DNA from: JAKLFA01 sp964450385 | Lineage (GTDB): Bacteria > Omnitrophota > Gorgyraeia > Zapsychrales > JANLHA01 | Direction: 5' to 3' | Assembly: GCA_964450385.1 (NCBI GenBank) | Contig: CAYVEC010000004.1 | Location: 1 to 64,000, forward strand | DNA: 64,000 bases | Shown: in pieces, positions 1-8,174 of the stretch | How positions within the stretch are numbered: the first letter of the stretch is position 1 | How the letters are laid out: every line of letters begins with the position of its first letter | Program-made: the position numbers and the translations under genes | Notes under the pieces: generated by a model | Databases searched by the model: none | Seen by the model: only the letters and a program-made list of their open reading frames with translations | Told to the model about the DNA's origin: nothing

Positions 1-1
1 T

Positions 2-1669
2 AAGGTCGTGTATTTTGACCGGCAGAAGGACGATGTTCAGATCGAGGTTGCGCTTCAATATTGCGATACGTATACGGAGAACGTGTATTCGTTCGCGAAC
101 AACATTAACACCACCGAGGGGGGGACCCACTTAAGCGGGTTCCGATCGGCCTTGACGCGTGCCATCAATCAATATGCGAAGAACAAGAAAAAAGATAAGG
201 CGGTCATGACCGGGGACGATACCCGGGAGGGGCTGACCGCGATCATCAGCGTCAAGCTTTCGCATCCGCAGTTTGAGGGGCAGACGAAGACCAAGCTCGG
301 CAATTCTGAGCTCGAGGGGATTGTGGCCTCGGCCACATTCGAGGCCCTTGGGACGTTTTTTGAAGAGACTCCGGCCGTTGCGAACAAGATCATTGATAAG
401 GTGCTCGTGGCCTCCCGGGCCCGTGAGGCGGCGCGCAAGGCGCGCGAGCTTACTCGGCGGAAGGGGGCCCTTGAGAGCGGCGGTTTGCCGGGGAAGCTGG
501 CTGACTGTTCTCAGCGAGACCCAGCGCTCTGTGAGGTCTATCTTGTTGAGGGGGACTCGGCGGGCGGATCGGCCAAGCAGGGACGCGACCGGACCTTTCA
601 GGCGATCCTGCCGCTTAAGGGAAAGATCCTCAACGTCGAAAAGGCCCGGATGGACAAGATACTCGGCAATGAGGAGATCCGAACGATTATTACTGCGCTT
701 GGTACCGGGGCCGGCGATGATTTCAACGCGGACAAGTTGAGATATCACAAGGTCATTATCATGTGCGACGCCGACGTCGACGGATCGCACATTCGGACGC
801 TTTTGCTGACGTTGTTTTATCGGCAGATGAAGTCCCTCATCGAAGGCGGCTATGTCTATATTGCCCAGCCGCCGCTCTATAAGGTCAAGCGGGGCAAACG
901 CGAAGAGTATATCGAGACCGATGAGGAAATGAATGAGCTGATCTTGGACCTCGGGATCGAGGGCCTGAAATTTTCACGGATCAAGGATAAACAGGCGTTC
1001 TCGAACGCCCAGTTTAAGGACCTCATGGGCTCGCTTACCGAGACGGAACATCTGATCGATATCCTTAAAAAACGCGGCATTGATTTCGCGGAGTATGTTG
1101 AGACCTATCACGCAAAGGAAAAGATGTTCCCGAAGTATTGGGTCAAGGGCAAGGGCTTTGTGTATCACGACGAGGATCTCGCCGCGGTCACAAAGAACGA
1201 GGACGAGGCCCAGTATGTTGAGATCTTTGAGGCCGAGGATTTTGAGCTCATTGAGGACAAGTTCCAAAAGGCGGGGCTCTCGTTAAAGGATTATTTGACC
1301 CCTGAGGTCCGGAAGGTTTATGAGAAGCCGCGCGGGGAGGCGAAGGAGGAGAAGATTCGGCCGCTGTTTGTTATTGAAGAGGAGAACAATGCGCACGAGT
1401 TCTTTTCGTTGAAGGAGGTCCTCTCCTTTGTGAAGACTCAGGCGCACAAGGGGATCCATATCCAGCGGTACAAAGGGTTGGGGGAAATGAACCCGGGCCA
1501 GCTTTGGGAGACCACGATGGACCCGGCCCGCCGAACGATCCTTCAGGTGACGCTTGAGGACGCGGTCGAGGCCGACAACACGTTTTCGATTTTAATGGGT
1601 GACGAGGTCCAGCCCCGGCGGGAGTTTATTGAGGCGCATGCCCATGATGTCAAGGACCTTGATATTTAA
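2..1669 (+). CDS. gyrB: DNA gyrase subunit B, C-terminal part (5' end outside window)
   Basis: This is the ATP-driven subunit of the A2B2 topoisomerase that introduces negative supercoils. The frame is open from base 2, so the N-terminal GHKL ATPase half lies mostly upstream of the window. TOPRIM hallmarks are visible: EGDSAGG (548-568), PLKGKILNVEKA, and the metal-binding DADVDGSH (767-790). QRYKGLGEMN follows at 1463-1492. About 230 residues separate DADVDG from RYKGLG, so the protein carries the long insertion typical of Gram-negative GyrB rather than the short Gram-positive form. It ends with the conserved region around MDPARRTILQV. gyrA begins 24 bases after its stop in the same direction, so the two are probably cotranscribed. 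Identity is secure. Only the true start is unseen; the GTG at 8 is an internal codon, not a start. Confidence 0.97.
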   Translation, partial: KVVYFDRQKDDVQIEVALQYCDTYTENVYSFANNINTTEGGTHLSGFRSALTRAINQYAKNKKKDKAVMTGDDTREGLTAIISVKLSHPQFEGQTKTKLGNSELEGIVASATFEALGTFFEETPAVANKIIDKVLVASRAREAARKARELTRRKGALESGGLPGKLADCSQRDPALCEVYLVEGDSAGGSAKQGRDRTFQAILPLKGKILNVEKARMDKILGNEEIRTIITALGTGAGDDFNADKLRYHKVIIMCDADVDGSHIRTLLLTLFYRQMKSLIEGGYVYIAQPPLYKVKRGKREEYIETDEEMNELILDLGIEGLKFSRIKDKQAFSNAQFKDLMGSLTETEHLIDILKKRGIDFAEYVETYHAKEKMFPKYWVKGKGFVYHDEDLAAVTKNEDEAQYVEIFEAEDFELIEDKFQKAGLSLKDYLTPEVRKVYEKPRGEAKEEKIRPLFVIEEENNAHEFFSLKEVLSFVKTQAHKGIHIQRYKGLGEMNPGQLWETTMDPARRTILQVTLEDAVEADNTFSILMGDEVQPRREFIEAHAHDVKDLDI

Positions 1670-1693
1670 GGGAACAGAAAGGTTGAAGCGGCG

Positions 1694-4147
1694 ATGAACA
1701 GCCTGGCGATAAAAGAAAAAATCATACCGGTCTTTATTGAAGAGGAGATGAAGCAGTCGTATATCGCGTATTCGATGAGCGTTATTATCGGCCGGGCCCT
1801 GCCTGATGTTCGCGATGGGCTGAAGCCTGTGCACCGCAGGGTCCTGTACGCGATGAACGACCTTAACCTTGAGCACACCAAGCCATACAAGAAAAGCGCG
1901 CGCATTGTCGGGGAGGTCCTGGGGAAATACCATCCGCACGGGGACGCGGCTGTTTATGAGACGATGGTGCGTATGGAGCAGGATTTTTCGCTGAGGTATC
2001 CTCTCGTCGACGGGCAGGGGAACTTTGGTTCGATCGATGGGGACTCGGCGGCGGCGATGCGGTACACCGAGGCCCGGCTTGCTGCGGTTTCGGCGCAGAT
2101 GCTCGCCGACATTGAGAAGAACACTGTGGATTTTGCCCCGAATTTCGATTCGACCCTTCAAGAGCCGCGCGTCTTGCCGGCGGTCTTGCCGAACCTGCTT
2201 GTCAACGGATCGAGCGGGATCGCGGTCGGGATGGCGACGAACATGCCCCCGCACAACCTCGGCGAGGTCTGTGAGGGCCTGTGTTTTTTGTTGGACCATC
2301 CCGAGGCGAGCGTGAAGGAGCTCGGGAAGTTTGTGAAGGGCCCGGATTTTCCCACCGCGGGGATCATCTGCGGGCGCGAGGGGATCCGCGACGCATATGA
2401 GACGGGTCGCGGCAAGATCATTTTGAGGGCCCGAGCCTCGATCGAGCGCCAGAAGTCGGGCAAAGAAACGATCATTATCACCGAGCTCCCGTATCAGGTG
2501 AATAAGGCGAATCTCATTACGAGCATGGCGGCCCTGGTCCAGGACAAGAAGATCGACGGGATCACCGACCTTCGGGATGAGTCAGACAAGGACGGCATTC
2601 GAATTGTTGTGGAACTTCGGCGCGACGCCCAGCCGCAGATCGTGCTGAATCAGCTGTATAAGCACACCCAGATGGAGACCACCTTCGGGATCATTAATCT
2701 CGCCCTGGTTCATAACAGCCCGGAGATTCTGAATCTCAAACAGCTCATGGCGGAATACATCAATCACCGCCGGCAGGTGATTCGGCGCCGGACCCAGTTC
2801 GACCTGGACCGGGCCCTGAAGCGCGCCCACGTGCTTGAGGGGCTCCGGATCGCGATTGACGCGATCGATGAGATCATTCAGACGATCCGCAAGTCCAAGA
2901 GCACGCCTGAGGCGAAGGTCGCTTTGATGAAGAAATTCAAGCTGTCGGACCTTCAGGCCCAGGCGATCCTCGAGATGCAGCTTCAGCGCCTGACGGCTCT
3001 AGAGCGGGATAAGATCGAAGAGGAATATAAGGCCCTTCAGGAGGACATTAAAAATTATCGTGAGATCCTCGCCTCCGAAAAGAAAGTGGACGGGATCATC
3101 AAGCAGGATCTCGAGGCCCTGAAGGCCCGTCATGGCGACGAGCGCCGGACCGAGATCGCGGCCACGGCCGAGGATATCGAGATCGAGGACCTGATCGCTG
3201 AGGAGGACGTCGCGATCACGATCAGCAATACCGGCTATATCAAACGGCTCGCCGTGAGCGCCTATCGCAAACAGAAGCGGGGCGGCAAGGGCGTGAGCGC
3301 GATGAAGACCAAGGAAGAGGATTTCGTGAAAAACCTTTTTGTGGCCTCGTCCAAAGACTATCTTCTTGTTTTTTCGACAAAGGGGATTGTGCGGTGGCTC
3401 AAGGTCTACGAGATCCCCGAGGCCTCCCGGAACGCCCGCGGGAAGGCGATCGTGAATCTCCTCACCTTTGACAAGGACGAGGCGATCTCGGCGATCGTCG
3501 CGGTCAAGGAGTTCAGCGAGGAACAATTCGTTGTCATGGCCACGGCCCGGGGCACGGTGAAAAAGACGTCGCTTGCGGCCTTCAGCAATCCCCGGAAGGG
3601 CGGGATCATCGGCGTGACCCTTGATTCGGGTGACTTCCTTGTCGGGACCGCGATCAGCAACGGCAAGAACGAGATCATCTTGGCCACCCGCCAGGGCAAG
3701 GCCGTGAGGTTTTCTGAAAAGCACCTACGTGAGATGGGCCGCGCGGCCCGAGGGGTGCGCGGGATCAATCTTGCGAAGGGCGACGAGGTCGTCGGGATGC
3801 AGGTCTTTCCGGCGGATATCGACAAGACCGGGAGCGCGCTTTTGACCGTGACGACCCGCGGTTATGCCAAGCGGTCGGCCTTTGATGATTATCGCGTTCA
3901 GTCGCGCGGAGGCAAAGGGATCATCAATATCCGGGTGACCGAAAAGAACGGCGAGGTGGTCGGGATCCTGTCGGTGATGCCGGACGCGGAGATCATGGCG
4001 ATCACGCAGGAAGGGATGGCGGTCCGCTGCCCGGTTCAGGATATCCGGGAAACGGGACGGAGCGCCCAGGGGGTTCGGCTGATATCGCTCAGCGCGGAGG
4101 ACCGGGTGACATCGGTGGCGAACGCGGTGAGCGCGGAGGCGTCCTGA
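1694..4147 (+). CDS. gyrA: DNA gyrase subunit A
   Basis: GyrA cuts and rejoins DNA and wraps it through its C-terminal beta-pinwheel. At 817 residues the length is normal. The N-terminus carries the conserved SYIAYSMSVIIGRALPDVRD block, and the catalytic tyrosine is Y124 in RYTEARL. The GyrA box appears as QKRGGKG (residues 527-533), which marks it as gyrase rather than topoisomerase IV; a second RGGKG lies further on in the pinwheel repeats. In the quinolone-determining stretch PHGDAAVYE, the position equivalent to E. coli Ser83 is alanine and that of Asp87 is glutamate. The C-terminus ends without an obvious acidic tail. The start ATG follows GGTTGAAGCGGCG, a modest ribosome site, 24 bases after gyrB. 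Confidence 0.98.
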   Translation: MNSLAIKEKIIPVFIEEEMKQSYIAYSMSVIIGRALPDVRDGLKPVHRRVLYAMNDLNLEHTKPYKKSARIVGEVLGKYHPHGDAAVYETMVRMEQDFSLRYPLVDGQGNFGSIDGDSAAAMRYTEARLAAVSAQMLADIEKNTVDFAPNFDSTLQEPRVLPAVLPNLLVNGSSGIAVGMATNMPPHNLGEVCEGLCFLLDHPEASVKELGKFVKGPDFPTAGIICGREGIRDAYETGRGKIILRARASIERQKSGKETIIITELPYQVNKANLITSMAALVQDKKIDGITDLRDESDKDGIRIVVELRRDAQPQIVLNQLYKHTQMETTFGIINLALVHNSPEILNLKQLMAEYINHRRQVIRRRTQFDLDRALKRAHVLEGLRIAIDAIDEIIQTIRKSKSTPEAKVALMKKFKLSDLQAQAILEMQLQRLTALERDKIEEEYKALQEDIKNYREILASEKKVDGIIKQDLEALKARHGDERRTEIAATAEDIEIEDLIAEEDVAITISNTGYIKRLAVSAYRKQKRGGKGVSAMKTKEEDFVKNLFVASSKDYLLVFSTKGIVRWLKVYEIPEASRNARGKAIVNLLTFDKDEAISAIVAVKEFSEEQFVVMATARGTVKKTSLAAFSNPRKGGIIGVTLDSGDFLVGTAISNGKNEIILATRQGKAVRFSEKHLREMGRAARGVRGINLAKGDEVVGMQVFPADIDKTGSALLTVTTRGYAKRSAFDDYRVQSRGGKGIINIRVTEKNGEVVGILSVMPDAEIMAITQEGMAVRCPVQDIRETGRSAQGVRLISLSAEDRVTSVANAVSAEAS

Positions 4148-4183
4148 GACGGGAATGCCCGCTCCTACCGGCCAGGAAATCCC

Positions 4184-4211
4184 TTGACCGGGGGGAAAAA
4201 AATATTATAAT
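4184..4211 (+). promoter_or_regulatory. sigma-70-type promoter of the tRNA-Glu gene
   Basis: TTGACC (4184-4189) and a perfect TATAAT (4206-4211) are separated by 16 bases that include a G-run and an A-run. The expected transcription start lies about 45 bases upstream of the tRNA. Only the tRNA and its terminator follow, so this looks like a dedicated tRNA transcription unit placed after gyrA. Confidence 0.8.
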
Positions 4212-4265
4212 ACGAATTCCTTTCAAACGCCGGCGGGCCGCCGGCTCGAGGGAGGACACGATAAC

Positions 4266-4342
4266 GACCCCATCGTCTAGCCTGGTCAGGACATCAGCTT
4301 TTCAAGCTGACAGCGCGGGTTCAAATCCCGCTGGGGTCGCCA
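4266..4342 (+). tRNA. tRNA-Glu (anticodon UUC)
   Basis: A 77-base cloverleaf can be folded by eye. The acceptor stem is GACCCCA with TGGGGTC, the anticodon stem is TCAGC/GCTGA (4294-4298 and 4306-4310), and the loop is TTTTCAA with anticodon TTC at 4301-4303. The T arm contains GGTTCAAATCC. The 3' CCA is encoded (4340-4342) after discriminator G. UUC reads GAA and, by wobble, GAG. A promoter precedes the gene and a terminator follows it. Confidence 0.96.
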
Positions 4343-4375
4343 TTTTTTTGCGATGGGCACGAGGGAGAACGCTGG

Positions 4376-4402
4376 GCCGCTGATGAGGAAGCGGCTTTTT
4401 TT
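4376..4402 (+). terminator. intrinsic terminator after tRNA-Glu
   Basis: The stem GCCGCT (4376-4381) pairs with AGCGGC (4390-4395) around an 8-base loop, and seven T residues follow. It lies 34 bases beyond the tRNA, as expected for a terminator of a monocistronic tRNA unit. Confidence 0.85.
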
Positions 4403-4477
4403 ATGTCCTCATGCCGCTGGAGAGAATTATACACAGGATATTCGAGGGTGTGAATAAGACGGGGAGGCGCGGGCCTG

Positions 4478-5272
4478 ATGCGTGTTGCAGCGATTCAAAT
4501 GATGTCAGGGAGGGATCGGGAAGAGAATCTCCGTCGAGCGGAGGCCCTGCTCGCTGAGGCTGGCCGGCGCGGGGCCCGGCTTGCGGCCCTGCCTGAGTTT
4601 GTGACGTATCGGGGACCTCGGCCCGGACGTGAGATTGCGGAGACGACCGCCGGGACCACGGTCCAGCGGCTGGCGCGGATTGCCCGGGAGCACGCGATGT
4701 TTATTATTGCGGGATCGTTCTACGAGAAAATCCTGGGCGATACAAAAATGTATAATACCTCGGTCGTGTTGTCGCCGGCCGGCCGGGTGGTTGCGGTGTA
4801 CCGCAAGCGCCACCTCTTCCAGGCCCGCGTCGAGGGAAAGACGATCCGGGAAAACAGGCTCTTTCGACCTGGCCGCCGATATGCCACGGCGACAGTAGGG
4901 GGGCTCGTGATTGGAAGCTGTCTCTGTTATGACCTTCGGTTCCCGCGAACGATTGAACATTACGCGGGGCTCGGCTGTCACGCGATTGTTGCCCCGTCGG
5001 CGTTCACCTATGAGACGGGCAAGGCGCATTGGGAGATCTTGGTCCGCGGGCGGGCGATCGATCTCAAGGGATACGTGATCGCGCCGAACCAATGCGGCCG
5101 GGACGCGGGCGGCGGCCGTGCCTACGGACATTCGATGATCGTGGGGCCGTGGGGCGAGATCCTTGCCGAAATGGACGATCGGACGGAAGGCGTTGTTTAC
5201 GCCGAGGTCCGGCGCGAGGAAGCGGAACGGGTTCGGCGGATTTTTTTTGAAGGGAAGGGGGCGGCGGCATGA
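4478..5272 (+). CDS. nitrilase-superfamily carbon-nitrogen hydrolase (Nit1/Nit2-like amidase)
   Basis: These cytoplasmic enzymes hydrolyse amide C-N bonds with a Glu-Lys-Cys triad. The triad is visible as E40 in LPEF, K110 in YRKRHLF and C150 in CYDLRFP. The last motif is typical of the Nit branch (deaminated-glutathione amidase or omega-amidase), which repairs side products of transaminase reactions. At 264 residues the length fits a single-domain family member. An upstream GGGGAGG could serve as ribosome site, although spacing to this ATG is long (about 11 bases). Its stop overlaps the start of the malate dehydrogenase gene by four bases (ATGA), so the two are translationally coupled. The exact substrate cannot be read from the sequence. 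Confidence 0.85.
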   Translation: MRVAAIQMMSGRDREENLRRAEALLAEAGRRGARLAALPEFVTYRGPRPGREIAETTAGTTVQRLARIAREHAMFIIAGSFYEKILGDTKMYNTSVVLSPAGRVVAVYRKRHLFQARVEGKTIRENRLFRPGRRYATATVGGLVIGSCLCYDLRFPRTIEHYAGLGCHAIVAPSAFTYETGKAHWEILVRGRAIDLKGYVIAPNQCGRDAGGGRAYGHSMIVGPWGEILAEMDDRTEGVVYAEVRREEAERVRRIFFEGKGAAA

Positions 5273-6249
5273 GGCATTCGGTACAGGTAGCGGTGACAGG
5301 GGCCGCTGGGCAGATCGGCTACGCCCTGGTCTTTCGGATCGCGTCGGGAGAGATGTTCGGGTCAGAGACCCCGGTTGCCCTGACGTTGATCGATGTCCCA
5401 GAGGCCCTGCCGGCCCTGAAGGGATTAAGGATGGAGATCGATGACTGCGCGTTTTCGGCCTTGAGCGGGATAACGGTCACTGCGGATTATCGCGAAGGGT
5501 TTCGCGGGGCGGAATGGGCGATCTTGGCAGGCGGGATGCCGCGCCAGGCAGGGATGGAACGGTCGGACTTGCTCACGATGAACGGCAAGATCTTTGTTGA
5601 GCAGGGCCGGGCCCTGGATGAGGCGGCCGCAGATAGCTGCCGTGTCCTTGTTGTTGCAAATCCATGTAATACAAACGCTTTTATTGCAGCGCGGCAGTGC
5701 CGGCGGCTCCCGCACACGCGTTTTTTTGCGATGACGATGTTGGATCAGAATCGGGCCGTATCGCTTCTCGCCCAGAGGGCGGGCGTGTCGCCCGCGAGGG
5801 TTCGGCGGCTTGCGGTTTGGGGTAATCATTCCGCGACCCAGTTCCCGGATTTTTATCACGCGACGATCGATGATCAGTCGGCTGTTCTGGCCGTGTCAGA
5901 TGAGAAATGGCTTCAGAACGAATTCGTCTCAACGGTCCAGCAGCGCGGGGCGGCGGTGATCCGCGCCCGGGGCAAGTCCTCGGCTGCCTCGGCGGCCCAG
6001 GCCGTGATCGATACGGTCCGGTCTGTAGCCGCCCCGACCGATCCCGGCGGTTTTTTTTCGCTCGCCGTGGTCTCGGATGGCAGTTACGGCATTGAGGAGG
6101 GACTCGTCTTTAGTTTTCCCGTCCGCTCGGACGGGCAGGCTATTACGATTGTCGGCGGACTCGCGCATAATGATTTCGCGCGCGGCCGGCTCGCGGCCAC
6201 TGCTCGTGAACTTCAGGAGGAGCGCGACGCGGTTCGTGCGCTCGTGTGA
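5269..6249 (+). CDS. mdh: malate dehydrogenase (NAD-dependent, cytosolic-type)
   Basis: The enzyme interconverts malate and oxaloacetate. The N-terminal Rossmann fold shows VTGAAGQIGYAL, the glycine-rich dinucleotide loop of the malate dehydrogenase branch that includes animal cytosolic and many bacterial enzymes. An Asp after the second strand (LTLIDVPEA) favours NAD over NADP. NPCNTNA contributes the substrate and cofactor loop, and WGNHSATQFPD contains the catalytic histidine. GGMPRQAGMERSDLL carries the arginines of the mobile loop that distinguish malate from lactate dehydrogenase. At 326 residues the length is standard. The start overlaps the preceding amidase stop, so both are read from one messenger. 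Confidence 0.92.
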   Translation: MRHSVQVAVTGAAGQIGYALVFRIASGEMFGSETPVALTLIDVPEALPALKGLRMEIDDCAFSALSGITVTADYREGFRGAEWAILAGGMPRQAGMERSDLLTMNGKIFVEQGRALDEAAADSCRVLVVANPCNTNAFIAARQCRRLPHTRFFAMTMLDQNRAVSLLAQRAGVSPARVRRLAVWGNHSATQFPDFYHATIDDQSAVLAVSDEKWLQNEFVSTVQQRGAAVIRARGKSSAASAAQAVIDTVRSVAAPTDPGGFFSLAVVSDGSYGIEEGLVFSFPVRSDGQAITIVGGLAHNDFARGRLAATARELQEERDAVRALV

Positions 6250-6299
6250 TAACAACCCCCTCTCCCGCAAAAGGTTTCGTTAAAAAAAATCATTTTCCC

Positions 6300-6328
6300 T
6301 TGTTTTTGATATATCCGCTAGTTATACT
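6300..6328 (+). promoter_or_regulatory. putative sigma-70 promoter for the pilus operon
   Basis: TTGTTT (6300-6305) and TATACT (6323-6328) are separated by exactly 17 bases in an AT-rich gap between mdh and the PpiC-like lipoprotein gene. The same TATACT hexamer recurs in the putative promoters at about 12.94, 14.74 and 25.85 kb. Confidence 0.65.
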
Positions 6329-6360
6329 GACTACTGTATGATAAACCGAAGGAGGTTACG

Positions 6361-7296
6361 TTGAAAAAAGCACGACAAAACACCGGAGTTGTTCTCATTT
6401 CCCTTATGGTCGTTGTATCTCTCTCTGGCTGTGACCAGGTCAACAAGATCCGTGAATATTTTTCTCCTAAAAAACCAGCGACCGCTGTTGCGCAGAAGGC
6501 TGCGCCTTCGGCCGCGCCTTCGTCGGCGATGCCCGCCGATGCCGTGGTGCGGGTGGGGTCGTGGAGCCTGACCAAGGAGCAGTTCGCTCAGCGTCTTGAG
6601 GCCGTGAAGCAGATGGCCCCGGATTTTGATCCGGCGAACAAAGATCAGCGCCGCCTGGTCCTTGACCAGCTTGTTCAGCAGCGGCTGCTTGTTCAGGAGG
6701 CCTTGGAGAAAAAGATGGACGCCGATCCCGTGGTCCGCGAGGCCGTCGAGGAATTTCGGAATTCTGTCTTGGCTCAACAGCTCGTCGTGAGCCTGATCGA
6801 GAAGATCGAGGTCTCTGATGATGAGGCGAAGGCGACATATGAGCAGTATAAGGACAACTTTACGGATCCGGGGAAGGTGAGGGTAAGCGAGATCTTGGTA
6901 GCGACCGAGGCCGAGGCAAAGGAGATCAGCGCGGCCCTGCTGGCCGGCGGAGATTTTGCGGCCCTTGCTCAGCAGCGGTCCAAGGCAGCAAGCGCGGCCA
7001 AGGGCGGCGATCTCGGGCTCAAGGCCTATGATGAGCTCGCGAGTCAGAAAATGGCCCAGATCGTTTTTACGCTTGATGTGGGGAAATTCAGCCAGTATTT
7101 CGAAGGGCCGGACGGGTTTTATATTGTTAAACTCAACGAGCGGCAGGAGGGGGCGGTTCAGCCGTTTGAAAGCGTTAAAGACCAAATCAAGGAGGCGGTT
7201 CTTGCCAATAAGCAGGAACAGACGGTTGTTCAGCACCTTGACGGATTGCGGGCGAACGCGAATATTCAGATCAATGAGGCCTTGCTAGGGGAGTAA
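6361..7296 (+). CDS. PpiC/SurA-type peptidyl-prolyl isomerase lipoprotein
   Basis: This is a predicted periplasmic folding helper anchored by a lipid. The start is TTG, chosen because GGAGG lies five bases upstream and the first residues (MKKARQN) form a proper positively charged signal sequence. A hydrophobic stretch leads to the lipobox LSGC with Cys24; Asp follows at +2, which in enterobacteria would keep the lipoprotein in the inner membrane. A SurA-like helical region comes next (about residues 60-165), then a parvulin domain (about 170-265) with RVSEILVAT, a GGDFAALAQQRSKA segment and KGGDLG. It is the first gene of the pilus cluster and lies four bases before cpaB, so it may assist folding of secretin or pilins. 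That role is inference from position. Confidence 0.85.
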   Translation: MKKARQNTGVVLISLMVVVSLSGCDQVNKIREYFSPKKPATAVAQKAAPSAAPSSAMPADAVVRVGSWSLTKEQFAQRLEAVKQMAPDFDPANKDQRRLVLDQLVQQRLLVQEALEKKMDADPVVREAVEEFRNSVLAQQLVVSLIEKIEVSDDEAKATYEQYKDNFTDPGKVRVSEILVATEAEAKEISAALLAGGDFAALAQQRSKAASAAKGGDLGLKAYDELASQKMAQIVFTLDVGKFSQYFEGPDGFYIVKLNERQEGAVQPFESVKDQIKEAVLANKQEQTVVQHLDGLRANANIQINEALLGE

Positions 7297-7300
7297 GACA

Positions 7301-8134
7301 ATGAATCTGGAAAACAAAAAACAGATTGCGGTGATCCTGTTGGCAATCGCGATGGGCATGGTGACCACGATCGTCGTAGGTCAGTATATTGAAAAGAAGG
7401 TGAGCGACGAACGGAAGGCCGTGACCCAGAAGATCAAGGAAGAAAGCGTCGTGCCGCTTCAGCACAAGATTATGGCCATGGAGAATGAGATGAAGGCCAT
7501 GGCCGAGGAGCAGCAGCGGCTTCGTGAGATGCGCGTCGCCGGGGGCGCCGCGGTGGCCGTGCCTGATGGGACGCCGATCGCGGGCAAGTCGACCCTGTCG
7601 CTCATGACCCCGCCGGGCAAGCGGGCCTATACGGTCATGATCGATTCCCTTTCGGCGGTCGGCGGGATGATCAATCCCGGGGACTGCGTCGACATCATGG
7701 CGCATTTTAAGATCCCTGATGAGAAGGCCGCGACAGAGAAGAACGCGAAGGGCAAAGAGATCTCGTCGATCGTTTTTCAAAATATCCAGGTCCTTGCCGT
7801 GGGCACGAACCTGAAGGCGTCGGGCCAGTATGAGTCGCAGGCGAAGGCGCGGTCGCTGAATCTTACGTTCGCGATGACGGCGGAAGAGGCGGGCCTGATG
7901 TCGTTCCTCCAGAAGTACGGACAGATGCAGCTCATGCTGCGCGCGCCGGCCGAGACGGACATTGAGGTCCTTGAGGCCGCCTCCTGGACGGGGCTCGCTG
8001 ATTATGTTTCGGAAAAACAAGGAACGGACCTGGTGATTCCGAAAACCGAGGCCTTGATTCTTCCTGTGAAGCCTCAAACGACAGAGGATGTGAAGCCGCA
8101 TATCCAGATCTTTCAGGGCGGGACGATGCAATAA
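7301..8134 (+). CDS. cpaB: Flp pilus assembly protein CpaB/RcpC
   Basis: CpaB/RcpC is a periplasmic component of Tad (type IVc) pilus machines that works with the secretin. The protein has one N-terminal membrane segment (residues 8-28), a short coiled coil (about 40-75), and then an SAF-like/RcpC domain. The family signature is visible in PPGKRAYTVMIDS followed by VGGMINPGDCVDIM. The C-terminal part (IVFQNIQVLAVG onward) matches the usual second half of RcpC. At 277 residues the length is typical. GGGGAG before the start overlaps the end of the lipoprotein gene, so the two are probably coupled. The secretin gene follows after 40 bases. Confidence 0.88.
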   Translation: MNLENKKQIAVILLAIAMGMVTTIVVGQYIEKKVSDERKAVTQKIKEESVVPLQHKIMAMENEMKAMAEEQQRLREMRVAGGAAVAVPDGTPIAGKSTLSLMTPPGKRAYTVMIDSLSAVGGMINPGDCVDIMAHFKIPDEKAATEKNAKGKEISSIVFQNIQVLAVGTNLKASGQYESQAKARSLNLTFAMTAEEAGLMSFLQKYGQMQLMLRAPAETDIEVLEAASWTGLADYVSEKQGTDLVIPKTEALILPVKPQTTEDVKPHIQIFQGGTMQ

Positions 8135-8174
8135 TGAGCCGGACACCGAGATTCGTGTTTAAGAGGAGAATTTT

